A stretch of 64,000 bases of DNA from Burkholderiaceae bacterium (GTDB taxonomy: Bacteria; Pseudomonadota; Gammaproteobacteria; Burkholderiales; Burkholderiaceae_D), in the NCBI GenBank assembly GCA_031291325.1, contig JARLJG010000058.1, positions 16,246-80,245 on the forward strand, written 5' to 3'. Below the pieces are notes generated by a model. The model was not told where the DNA came from and did not search any database. It saw nothing but the letters and a program-made list of their open reading frames with translations. The position numbers and the translations under genes were made by a program. This document shows positions 17,741-26,651 of this stretch, piece after piece. Numbering within the stretch: the first letter of the stretch is position 1; each line of letters begins with the position of its first letter.

Positions 17741-20700
17741 ATGAAAAGTATATTAAAAATCTTTCTGGTGTTGCTGGGACTGATCTGCCTGTCCTTGCTG
17801 ATTTGGTTCGTCGGGCCGCTGTTTGCGATAGGGTCGTTCAAGCCGCTGGAAGGACGCGGCATCCGCTGGTTCTTGATCGGCCTGCTATTTGGATTGTGGT
17901 TCCTGAAAATCCTGATCGACGTCTGGCGTGCCAAGAACATGAACGAGCGTTTGCTCAGCCATATGGCGGCACGCCCGGCCAAGGACGGCGACAAGGCAGC
18001 GCCCGGCGGCGAACAGGTCGAGGAATTGCATAGCCGTTTCGACACGGCGCTGGCGGAATTGAAAAGAGCCAAGGTGGGCGGCGCCGGAAAATCGGGATTT
18101 CTAGGCTCGCTATCGAAGCAATACATCTACCAATTGCCGTGGTATATGTTTATCGGCGCGCCGGGTTCCGGCAAGACCACGGCCCTGAGCAATTCCGGCC
18201 TGACCTTCCCGTTGGAGGACAAGTTCGGCAAGACTGCGCTGCGCGGCGTCGGCGGCACCCGCAGTTGCGAATGGTGGTTCACCGACGAAGCGGTGATGCT
18301 CGATACCGCCGGTCGCTACACGACCCAGGAAAGCGATGCCGAAGTCGACAAGGCCGAGTGGCAAGGCTTTCTCAGTCTGCTGAAAAAATTCCGCCCGCGC
18401 CAACCGATCAACGGCGTGCTGTTGACCATCAGCGTGCACGACTTGCTGACCAAGTCGGCGGACGAAAGGCACGCGCAATTCCTGTCTTTCAAGACACGTC
18501 TGGCGGAACTGCGCGAAACCTTCAGCATCAAGATTCCGGTGTATATCCTGGTCACCAAAACCGACTTGCTGGCTGGATTCAGCGAAAGTTTTTCCAGCAT
18601 GAACAAGGAAGAACGCGCGCAGGTGTGGGGATTTACCGCGCCTTACGACCCGCAGCAGCAATCGATTGCGGATTTCACCGCCTGGTATCGCGACGAATTT
18701 CGGCTCTTGTTGCAGCGCTTGAACGCGGGCTTGCCGAAGTTGCTGCAGGAAGAGCAGGATTTGGGCCGGCGCGCGCTGATTTATTCGATGCCGCAGCAAT
18801 TCGCCGGTTTGCAGGAGGCGCTGGAGCGGATGATCGAGCCGCTGTTCCGGCAATCCCGGTATGAAGAAGCGCCATTGCTGCGCGGCATCTATTTCACCAG
18901 CGGCACGCAAGAAGGCGCGCCGCTGGATCGCGTATTGAGCGCGATGCAAAAGAAATTCCACACCAAGAGCAAGGTCGACGCAACCATTGGGACCGGCGGC
19001 TCGGGCAAGAGCTTTTTCGTGCAAGACTTGCTGCAAACCGTCATCTTCCCGGAAGCGCATCTGGCCGGACGCAATATCAAATGGGAGCGCAACGCCACCA
19101 TCGCGCGCTACGTCGGCTACGCACTGGTGCTGCTGTTGCTGGTGGCCTTCACTATTGCCTGGGCGATCAGCTATTCGCACAACAAGGACTATATCGAGGA
19201 AGTCAAGTTCAAGAGCCAGGAGTTGGAGAAGAGCCTGCAAGACAGTTCCAAGAACCAGGTCGACTCGATACTGCGGCTGCTGCCCCGCTTGAACGACGCC
19301 CGCGACCTGGCCGACAGCGAAACTTTCCAGGCGAACAAGCCGCCGCTTTCCTATCGCTACGGCCTGTATCAAGGCCGGAAAATCGCTTCCGCCACCGATG
19401 CCGCCTATGTGCGCCTGCTGGAAGACGGCTTGTTGCCGGCCATCGCCAAACGGATCGAATCGGATTTGCAGCAAGCGCCGGCGGACAATCTGGTGTATTC
19501 GTACGAGGCCTTGAAAGCCTATTTGATGCTGTACGACGATAAGCATTACGACAGCGCCTCGTTGAAGCAATGGATCAGCCTCAGCCTGCAGCGCAGCTTG
19601 CCGCCAGGCACGCCGAAATCGACATTTGAAGACCTCGACGGACACCTGTCGAAATTACTCGACGGCCGGCTGGTTTCCTCACCCTTCCCCGAAGACGAAG
19701 CCTTGGTCGCCAGAGTGCGCGATCGTCTGCAGCACTTTACGCTGGCGCAGCGCGCCTACGAGCGCTTGAAACGGCAACTGGCAGGCAATGCTCCGCCCGA
19801 TTTCACGCTGATAGGCGCTGCCGGACCGCAAGCGGAACTGGTTTTCACCCGCGTCAGCGGGCAGCCGCTTACGCATGGCGTGCCGGGCCTGTACACCTAT
19901 AAAGGCTATTACGAAGTCTTCAACAAGCAGGTCGGCAGCCTGGCGGCGCGCTTGGGCGATCAGGAATCGTGGATCATGGGCGAAAAGAGCATGGCCAATT
20001 CGGTGGCGCAAAAAGTCGGCGATGTGGTCGACAATCAACTGGGTAACGATGTGCGGCGGCTGTACCTGACCGACTACGAGAAGACTTGGGAAGACTTCCT
20101 CGCCGATATCCGCTTGATCCATGCGCCAAACTTGCAGCGCAGCATCGAGTCGGCCCGCATCCTGTCGGCGCCCGATTCGCCGCTGTCCGCATTCATCAAG
20201 GCGGCAGCCAAGGAAACCACCCTGGTGCGCGAGGAAGACAACAAGCCGTCGATCGCCGACAAGGCTGCCGACAAGCTCAAAACCTATAAGGACGACCTGG
20301 AAAAAGTGATCGGCTCCAATAACGTCCCGGTCAATACGCCCGTCGCGCAAGACCGGCCGGAACAACAGTTGGTCGACAGCCATTTCGACGCCCTGCATCG
20401 TCTGGCGACGCCAGGCGCGCCCAACGGCCCGGCGCCGATCGATTCGACCTTGCAACTGGTCAATGAACTGTACCAGGCGTTGAGCGCGGCCAATGCCGCA
20501 TTGACAGGCGGGACGGCGCCGCCGCCGACCGATGTCGTCACCAAAATGCGCGCCGAGGCAGCGCGTCTGCCGGAACCGATGCGCAGCATGTTGACCGACC
20601 TTTCGACCAGCAGCTCCTTGCAAATCAGCGGCGTCGTCAAGAGCGGCGTGAGCGCCAACCTGGAAGCGACGGTCGGGCAATTCTGCCGCACCGCGTTCAG

Positions 20701-21343
20701 CGGCCGCTATCCGTTTTCGCGCAATTCGGGCAAAGACGTGACAGCCGACGATTTCGCCCAGATGTTTGCGCCGGGCGGCTTGATGGACGATTTCTTCCAG
20801 AAAAACCTGCAGCCGATGGTCGACATGTCGACCCATCCGTGGAGTTTCAAGAAGGGCATCGACGGCTCCTCGATCGGCGGCTCGGGAGGGCTGATCGCTT
20901 TCCAGCGCGCCGCAGTGATCCGCGACGTGTTCTTCCGTGGCGGCGCGCGCGCGCCGACGCTCAAGCTGGAGATCAAGCCGGTCGAAATGGATGCCTCGAT
21001 CAATCAGTTCACGCTCGATATCGACGGTCAATTGTTCACCTATGCGCACGGCCCGCAGGTGCCGATGCCGGTCACCTGGCCGGGAACGCGCGGCAGCCAG
21101 CAAGTGCGCGTGCAATTGACGCCGCAGCTGGCCGGCGCCAACGGACTGGCCGGCGACGGCCCCTGGGCCTTGCACCGCCTGTTCGACAAGGCGCAAATTC
21201 GCGCCGGCAGCGCGCCTGAGAAATTCTTCGTGACTTTCAACGTCGATGGCCGGAAAATCGAATTGGAAGTCACTGCAAGCTCCGTATACAACCCGTTCCA
21301 GTTACGCGAATTGACGGAGTTCCAATGTCCGAGCGGTCTTTGA
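17741..21343 (+). CDS. tssM: T6SS inner-membrane protein TssM (IcmF family)
   Basis: This protein of about 1200 aa has two N-terminal membrane segments (LKIFLVLLGLICLSLLIWFV at about 4-23 and a second at about 45-62). A cytosolic NTPase-like domain carries Walker A GAPGSGKTT (Lys145), and a third membrane segment lies at about 458-480. The large periplasmic IcmF-related region follows, with the C-terminal GPWALHRLFDKAQ block. The start at 17741 (MKSILKI) is preferred over an upstream in-frame ATG inside tssL. The last 19 bases overlap tagF. Confidence 0.96.
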   Translation: MKSILKIFLVLLGLICLSLLIWFVGPLFAIGSFKPLEGRGIRWFLIGLLFGLWFLKILIDVWRAKNMNERLLSHMAARPAKDGDKAAPGGEQVEELHSRFDTALAELKRAKVGGAGKSGFLGSLSKQYIYQLPWYMFIGAPGSGKTTALSNSGLTFPLEDKFGKTALRGVGGTRSCEWWFTDEAVMLDTAGRYTTQESDAEVDKAEWQGFLSLLKKFRPRQPINGVLLTISVHDLLTKSADERHAQFLSFKTRLAELRETFSIKIPVYILVTKTDLLAGFSESFSSMNKEERAQVWGFTAPYDPQQQSIADFTAWYRDEFRLLLQRLNAGLPKLLQEEQDLGRRALIYSMPQQFAGLQEALERMIEPLFRQSRYEEAPLLRGIYFTSGTQEGAPLDRVLSAMQKKFHTKSKVDATIGTGGSGKSFFVQDLLQTVIFPEAHLAGRNIKWERNATIARYVGYALVLLLLVAFTIAWAISYSHNKDYIEEVKFKSQELEKSLQDSSKNQVDSILRLLPRLNDARDLADSETFQANKPPLSYRYGLYQGRKIASATDAAYVRLLEDGLLPAIAKRIESDLQQAPADNLVYSYEALKAYLMLYDDKHYDSASLKQWISLSLQRSLPPGTPKSTFEDLDGHLSKLLDGRLVSSPFPEDEALVARVRDRLQHFTLAQRAYERLKRQLAGNAPPDFTLIGAAGPQAELVFTRVSGQPLTHGVPGLYTYKGYYEVFNKQVGSLAARLGDQESWIMGEKSMANSVAQKVGDVVDNQLGNDVRRLYLTDYEKTWEDFLADIRLIHAPNLQRSIESARILSAPDSPLSAFIKAAAKETTLVREEDNKPSIADKAADKLKTYKDDLEKVIGSNNVPVNTPVAQDRPEQQLVDSHFDALHRLATPGAPNGPAPIDSTLQLVNELYQALSAANAALTGGTAPPPTDVVTKMRAEAARLPEPMRSMLTDLSTSSSLQISGVVKSGVSANLEATVGQFCRTAFSGRYPFSRNSGKDVTADDFAQMFAPGGLMDDFFQKNLQPMVDMSTHPWSFKKGIDGSSIGGSGGLIAFQRAAVIRDVFFRGGARAPTLKLEIKPVEMDASINQFTLDIDGQLFTYAHGPQVPMPVTWPGTRGSQQVRVQLTPQLAGANGLAGDGPWALHRLFDKAQIRAGSAPEKFFVTFNVDGRKIELEVTASSVYNPFQLRELTEFQCPSGL

Positions 21344-22062
21344 GAGAAGGGAACTCTGCCGTGGGCCGCCTTGCAGGCTATTACGGAAAGATTCCGCTTG
21401 CCGGCGATTTCATCACGCGCCGCGTGCCGCAAGAGACGGTTGCCATCTGGGACAACTGGCTGCGGCATGGCTTGCTGTCCATCAAGAATGCCGCCCCGCC
21501 CCGGGAGTGGATCGATCAAATGCACTCGACCATCTGGAATTTCGTGATTCCGCCGTCGATCTGCGGCGGACAATTGATCGGCTTGATCGTCGACAGCCGC
21601 GACCGTGTCGGACGCCAATACCCGTTCACCTTGTTCGAGTCGATGGCGCTGCGCGGCGGCAGGCAATTCCGCCTGGACCAGGTCACGCCCTTTTTCATGC
21701 GCCATGCGCCGATCATGCGCGCGCTGCAACTGCGGCAGATGAACGGCGAGCAGCTTGAAGCTGCACTCGATTCGATCCGCGACTGGCAGGCTCCGCTATT
21801 CGACGCCGTCGAATCTGACGCAGGCAACGGCGACATCTTTGCCGTTCTGGGCAACGGCAATGACGACGATGAGATAACGATAGCGCCGCCACCGGGCGGA
21901 CTATTGCCCTGGCCTGGAATGGATTTGTCGGAAGTGATGGGCGGCGATACCAGCTACTGGTGGACCAATCAGACCTTGGGCGGTCCATTGCGGGCGTTTA
22001 CCCATACCGGCGGATTGAACGAAACTCTTTTCAAAATACTTTTTACGCCTTTACCGAGATAA
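21325..22062 (+). CDS. tagF: T6SS-associated protein TagF (ImpM family)
   Basis: This 245-aa protein starts with GRLAGYYGKIPLAGDFITRR, the TagF/ImpM signature. Next come WDNWLRHGLL, FVIPPSICGGQLIGLIVDSRDRVGRQYPF and a C-terminal SYWWTNQ block. In other systems TagF represses T6SS post-translationally, sometimes fused to a PP2C phosphatase. Here no phosphatase domain is fused and none is seen in the window. It overlaps tssM by 19 bp, suggesting translational coupling. Confidence 0.93.
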   Translation: MSERSLREGNSAVGRLAGYYGKIPLAGDFITRRVPQETVAIWDNWLRHGLLSIKNAAPPREWIDQMHSTIWNFVIPPSICGGQLIGLIVDSRDRVGRQYPFTLFESMALRGGRQFRLDQVTPFFMRHAPIMRALQLRQMNGEQLEAALDSIRDWQAPLFDAVESDAGNGDIFAVLGNGNDDDEITIAPPPGGLLPWPGMDLSEVMGGDTSYWWTNQTLGGPLRAFTHTGGLNETLFKILFTPLPR

Positions 22063-22162
22063 ACACGCGACAACGCGCCGGCAGGCGTCCGAAAGTGACG
22101 ACTTGCACCGTTTGCCCCCGCCAAATCGCCCCTTATTTGCACCTTCTATCCGGCCAAACGAC

Positions 22163-22963
22163 ATGAACAAGCTCAGCAAAACCAGCCTCGCCACCAACTC
22201 CATCGCCGACGAATTGGCGCGCATGCAAGCCGAAATCCGGCAAAAGCCGAATGTCCTCGAGTTTCGCGTCTACTACTTCCAATTGCTTTGCGTGACCGGG
22301 CAATGGCAACGCGCACTGGCGCAATTGCAGGTGTGCGCGCAATTGGACGCGAAGACGCTGCCGATGGCGCAAACCTATCGCGAGGCACTGCGCTGCGAAT
22401 TGCTGCGCGAAGAAATTTTTGCCGGCAAACGCGCGCCGCAGGTGCTGGGGCAGCCGCCGCATTGGCTGGGCCTGTTGATCGAAGCGCAGCAAAAACTGGC
22501 GCAAGGGGCACTGTCCGGCGCCGCCGAGCTGCGCGCCGCCGCCCTGGAAGAAGCCCCGGCTGCTGCCGGCACCTTGAACGACCAGGCTTTCGAGTGGATT
22601 TGCGACGCCGACTCGCGCCTCGGCCCGGTGGTCGAGGCGATCGTCAACGGCCAATACTATTGGATACCGTTTAGCCAATTCCGCGAAATCAGGATCGACG
22701 CGCCGGAAGACTTGCGCGACGTGGTGTGGGCGCCGGCGCAATTCACCTTTGCCAATGAGGGACAAACGGTGGCACTGATACCTAGCCGCTACGTCGGCTC
22801 GGAAGCAGCCGACGACGACTTCAAATTGTCGCGCAAGACCGCGTGGAACGAGCTCGACGGCACGACATTTACCGGCCTGGGGCAACGCCTCTGGACCACC
22901 GATCAAGACGACTATGCGCTGCTCGATGTGCGCCGGCTGACGATTACAGCCGCCGAGGATTGA
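22163..22963 (+). CDS. tagJ: T6SS accessory protein TagJ (ImpE family)
   Basis: This protein of about 266 aa has an N-terminal TPR-like helical domain (LARMQAEIRQKPNVLEFRVY, then FQLLCVTGQWQRALAQL), typical of ImpE/TagJ. The conserved C-terminal domain has FEWICDADSRLGPVVEAIVNGQYYWIP. TagJ binds the sheath N-terminus in systems that have it. The start at 22163 is chosen because the family begins with such helices and the longer frame is Pro-rich; no strong ribosome-binding site is seen. It is followed by tssE after 2 bp. Confidence 0.9.
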   Translation: MNKLSKTSLATNSIADELARMQAEIRQKPNVLEFRVYYFQLLCVTGQWQRALAQLQVCAQLDAKTLPMAQTYREALRCELLREEIFAGKRAPQVLGQPPHWLGLLIEAQQKLAQGALSGAAELRAAALEEAPAAAGTLNDQAFEWICDADSRLGPVVEAIVNGQYYWIPFSQFREIRIDAPEDLRDVVWAPAQFTFANEGQTVALIPSRYVGSEAADDDFKLSRKTAWNELDGTTFTGLGQRLWTTDQDDYALLDVRRLTITAAED

Positions 22964-22965
22964 CG

Positions 22966-23514
22966 ATGAACGCTCCACCCAGCCGGACCGGCCGCAATGG
23001 GCAACGCGAATCGCTGTCGATGGTGCGTTTGCAACCGTCGCTGCTGGATCGCCTGACCGACGACGAACCGCATAATTCGGTCGAATCGAACGACAAGCGC
23101 GTGCTCAACAAGTCGCAGTTGCGCCAATGCGTGCTGCGCGACCTCGCCTGGTTGCTCAATACCAGCAATACGGAATCCGATCTGAGCCTGGAGCACTATC
23201 CGCAGGTCTTGCGTTCGGTCGTCAATTTCGGCATGCGCTCGTTCTCCGGCATGCGTTTGTCGGAAATCGAATTGCCGGAACTGGAACGCAATGTGCGACG
23301 GGCGATTCTCGATTTCGAGCCGCGCATCCTGCCGTCGACGCTGGAAATCAAGGCGCTGTCGACCGAGGATTTGACGCATCATCACAATATGATGGCGTTT
23401 GAAATTCGCTGCCAGATGTGGGCGCAGCCTTACCCGTTGAGCATGCTGTTGCGCACCAACCTCGATCTCGAAAGCGGCGAAATGGTGGTGCAGGATCATT
23501 CCGGGGCCGGTTGA
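22966..23514 (+). CDS. tssE: T6SS baseplate protein TssE (gp25-like)
   Basis: This protein of about 182 aa has the phage gp25-like fold pattern: LLDRLTDDEP, SQLRQCVLRDLAWLLNT, VLRSVVNFGM and ELERNVRRAILDFEPRILPS. The last contains the conserved E-P-R of this baseplate wedge protein. The start at 22966 follows GAGG by about 9 bases and lies 2 bp after the tagJ stop. Its TGA overlaps the ATG of tssF (TGATG), indicating coupled translation. Confidence 0.93.
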   Translation: MNAPPSRTGRNGQRESLSMVRLQPSLLDRLTDDEPHNSVESNDKRVLNKSQLRQCVLRDLAWLLNTSNTESDLSLEHYPQVLRSVVNFGMRSFSGMRLSEIELPELERNVRRAILDFEPRILPSTLEIKALSTEDLTHHHNMMAFEIRCQMWAQPYPLSMLLRTNLDLESGEMVVQDHSGAG

Positions 23515-25385
23515 TGGATTCGCGCCTGCTCGAATACTTCGATAGCGAACTGGCAGTCCTGCGCGAGGCCGGCCAGGAGTTTGCCGCCCAGTATCCGAAG
23601 GTGGCAAGCCGGCTCGGGACCGACGGCGTGGAAGTATCCGACCCGTATGTCGAGCGTCTGCTTGAAGGCTTCGGCTTCCTGACCGCCCGCATCCGCTTGA
23701 AAATGGATGCGCAATTCCCGCAATTTTCGCAGCGCCTGCTCGACGCCCTGTATCCCAATTACCTGGCGCCGACGCCTTCGATGGCGATTGTCGAGTTGCA
23801 GCCGAGGATGGCGGAACAAGCGCTGCTGTCCGGCTTTTCGATACCGCGCAATTCGCCGATGCATGCCGCCGTCGCCAAGGGCGAATCGACCGCCTGCGAA
23901 TTCCGCACCGCGCACGACGTGACGCTGTGGCCGCTTGAAATCGTCGCCGCCGTTTGCAGCGGCGCACCGCCCGATCTGCCGCTGGCCGGCCTGCAATTGG
24001 CGCGCGCAGTCAAGGGCGCGTTGCGCATCCGCCTGAAGACATCCAATGGCATGCCGCTGGCGCAACTGGCCGTGGATCAACTGACGTTTTATCTCGCCGG
24101 AACCGACGATATCGCGTCGCGCCTGTACGAAATCATTTTCGGACACGCGTTGGGCGTGGTCGGGTGCGAGCCGCACAGGCCGCTAGGCTGGATGGAATTT
24201 CTTGGCGCCGATGCCATCGGCACCGAAGGTTTCGACAGCGAACAATCGATGCTGCCCTATCATGCGCGGGCCTTTCAGGGTTACCGGCTGCTGCACGAAT
24301 ATTTTGCCTTCCCCAATCGTTTCCAGTTCTTCCGCTTGAGCGGCCTGCAAAAATTCGTCTGCCAGGCGCAAGGCGATACGCTCGATTTGACCATTCTGCT
24401 CGATTGCCCGGTCGGCGACCTGGAGAATCTGGTCGGCAAGAGGCAACTGGCGCTGTTTTGCACGCCGGTCGTCAATCTGTTTCCCAAGCGCGGCGATCGC
24501 CTGGCGGTCGATCCGCAACTGCACGAGCATCATATCGTCGCCGACAAGACCAGGCCGCTGGATTACGAGATCTACTCGGTGGCAAGCGCAGTCGGCTATG
24601 AAGACGACCCCAGTAAAAGCCAGCAATTCCGTTCCTTTTACGCGTCGCTGGGGCAGGACGACGGTGTCTTCGGCGCCTATTACTCGGTGCGGCGCGAGCC
24701 TCGGGTAGCATCCGAATCGGCCAAACGCAGCGGCACGCGCACCAATTACGTCGGCAGCGAAGTCTTCATCGCGTTGGTGGATCAGCGCAATGCACCCTAC
24801 AATCAGGCGTTGCGGCACTTGTCGGTCGATATGCTATGCACCAACCGCGACTTGCCGCTCTTGATCCCCATCGGCGGCGCCAGCGATTTCGAGATGGCGG
24901 CCTCGATACCGCTGAAGTCGATCAAAATCATGCGCGGCCCGACCGAACCGGCCACGGCCTTGGCCGATAGCGCGATGACCTGGCGCCTTATCAGCCATTT
25001 GAATTTGAATTATCTGGCCCTGAGCGAACTCGACGCCGGTGATGGCGCGCAGGCACTGCGGGAACTGTTGTCGCTCTATGCTTTGTTGTCGGATCTGGCG
25101 CTCAAGAAGCAAATCGACGCGGTTCAACGCAACATCGTCAAACCGATTACCAGGCGGCTGCCGCAAAAAGGCCCGTTGGTATTCGGGCGCGGCGTCGGCA
25201 TCGACCTGACGGTCGACGAATCCCTATTTGCCGGCACCAGTCCCTATCTGTTTGGCGCGGTGCTGGCGCAATTCTTTGCGCGCCATGTCGGATTGAACGT
25301 ATTTGCAGAAACTGCGCTGCATTCGCTGCAGCGCGGCGAAATCGCCCGCTGGAAGCCGACCATCGGCAAAAGGCCGGTCGCATGA
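23514..25385 (+). CDS. tssF: T6SS baseplate protein TssF (VasA/ImpG)
   Basis: This protein of about 623 aa has the family start (RLLEYFDSELAVLREAGQEF, then AAQYPKVASRL), DPYVERLLEGFGFLTARIRL and QFPQFSQRLLDALYPNYLAP, the strongest TssF hallmarks. The middle and C-terminal regions contain FLRLSGLQKF-type and VDESLFAG...LFGAVLAQFF motifs. The start is at 23514, sharing bases with the tssE stop; its stop overlaps tssG by 4 bp (ATGA). Confidence 0.95.
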   Translation: MDSRLLEYFDSELAVLREAGQEFAAQYPKVASRLGTDGVEVSDPYVERLLEGFGFLTARIRLKMDAQFPQFSQRLLDALYPNYLAPTPSMAIVELQPRMAEQALLSGFSIPRNSPMHAAVAKGESTACEFRTAHDVTLWPLEIVAAVCSGAPPDLPLAGLQLARAVKGALRIRLKTSNGMPLAQLAVDQLTFYLAGTDDIASRLYEIIFGHALGVVGCEPHRPLGWMEFLGADAIGTEGFDSEQSMLPYHARAFQGYRLLHEYFAFPNRFQFFRLSGLQKFVCQAQGDTLDLTILLDCPVGDLENLVGKRQLALFCTPVVNLFPKRGDRLAVDPQLHEHHIVADKTRPLDYEIYSVASAVGYEDDPSKSQQFRSFYASLGQDDGVFGAYYSVRREPRVASESAKRSGTRTNYVGSEVFIALVDQRNAPYNQALRHLSVDMLCTNRDLPLLIPIGGASDFEMAASIPLKSIKIMRGPTEPATALADSAMTWRLISHLNLNYLALSELDAGDGAQALRELLSLYALLSDLALKKQIDAVQRNIVKPITRRLPQKGPLVFGRGVGIDLTVDESLFAGTSPYLFGAVLAQFFARHVGLNVFAETALHSLQRGEIARWKPTIGKRPVA

Positions 25386-26455
25386 ACGCCCCTACCTCGA
25401 TCGACGAGTCGAGCGCGCCGGGCGGATCCGATCCGGCCAGCGAGGCGCAGGGAAATCCATTGACGGCCTCGCCGTTTTGGCGGCAAATCGTCGCGCAACC
25501 CTACAAAGCGGATATTTTTGCGGTGCTGCGCTGGATCGACAGCAAAAAGAAGAATGGCGCAAAATTGGGGCGCGCAGCCCGTCCCCTCTTTGATCCCATC
25601 CGGCTTGGGCAAGAGCCGTCGCTGACCTTTGCCGCCTCGACCATTGCCAGCGTCAGCGAGGAAACCGAAGACCGTCCGCCGCGCTTGAATATCTACAGTT
25701 TCGGCTTGTTCGGCCCGAACGGTCCGCTGCCATTGCATTTGACCGAATTTGCGCGCGACCGCTTGCGCCGCTACAACGATCCGACCCTGGTGCGTTTCGC
25801 CGACATTTTCCATCATCGCTTGATTCTGCTGTTTTATCGCGCGTGGGCCGATGCGCAACCGACCGTCAGCATGGATCAGGCGGAGTCCGACCGCTTTTCC
25901 GCCTATGTCGCCAGCTTGATCGGCTACGGCCAGCCGGCCATGCGCGCGCGCGATGCAATCGCAGACCACGCCAAATTGTTCCATGCGCCGCATCTGGTGC
26001 GGCAAACGCGCAATCCTGAAGGTTTGAGCAAAATCCTGGCAGGATACTTGCGGGTGCCGGTCGCCGTCCAAGAATTTATTCCGCATTGGATCGCCCTATC
26101 CAGGCCCGAGCAAACCCGCCTGATCCAGTTCAACGGCAACAATCGCCTCGGCGCCGACGCGCTGCTGGGCGAACGCGTGCTCGATGCGCAACACAAGATA
26201 CTCTTGCGCATCGGCCCGATGCCGCTGGCTCGCTACGAGGAAATGCTCCCCGGCAACAACACCATCAAACAAATCGCCGCCTGGATCAAGAACTACGTCG
26301 GCATCGAATATATAGTCGACATCCAACTGCTCTTGCGCAAGGAAGAAGTGCCGCAAGCGCGCCTTGGCAGCAGCAAATTAGGCTGGACATCGTGGCTGGG
26401 CGAACGCCCGCATGCGGTCGATGCCGACGATCTCGTCATGAACTGCAGTGCATAA
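25382..26455 (+). CDS. tssG: T6SS baseplate protein TssG (VasB/ImpH)
   Basis: This 357-aa protein shows the TssG pattern: FGLFGPNGPLPLHLTEFARD, then a helical FADIFHHRLILLFYRAWADA segment, VQEFIPHWIALSRPEQTRL, and a C-terminal RIGPMPLARYEEMLPG block. It forms the baseplate wedge with TssE, TssF and TssK. The ATGA overlap with tssF suggests translational coupling. It is the last T6SS gene of the rightward arm. Confidence 0.95.
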   Translation: MNAPTSIDESSAPGGSDPASEAQGNPLTASPFWRQIVAQPYKADIFAVLRWIDSKKKNGAKLGRAARPLFDPIRLGQEPSLTFAASTIASVSEETEDRPPRLNIYSFGLFGPNGPLPLHLTEFARDRLRRYNDPTLVRFADIFHHRLILLFYRAWADAQPTVSMDQAESDRFSAYVASLIGYGQPAMRARDAIADHAKLFHAPHLVRQTRNPEGLSKILAGYLRVPVAVQEFIPHWIALSRPEQTRLIQFNGNNRLGADALLGERVLDAQHKILLRIGPMPLARYEEMLPGNNTIKQIAAWIKNYVGIEYIVDIQLLLRKEEVPQARLGSSKLGWTSWLGERPHAVDADDLVMNCSA

Positions 26456-26651
26456 ACAACAGCTTTAGGTCACGGCGCATCGAATGCGGCATACAATTGG
26501 GGTCACCTTGGTTGAAAGGTTGATATTTCTGCCTTTAACCCCTAAAGTAACGACACTTTATGCCGCTAATCAATCCATTGCCGGTTACTCCGTTGCAATA
26601 TCATGGTTGCATCAAAGCATTGTTCGCCCTACTTGGACAGAAATCGCAGCC

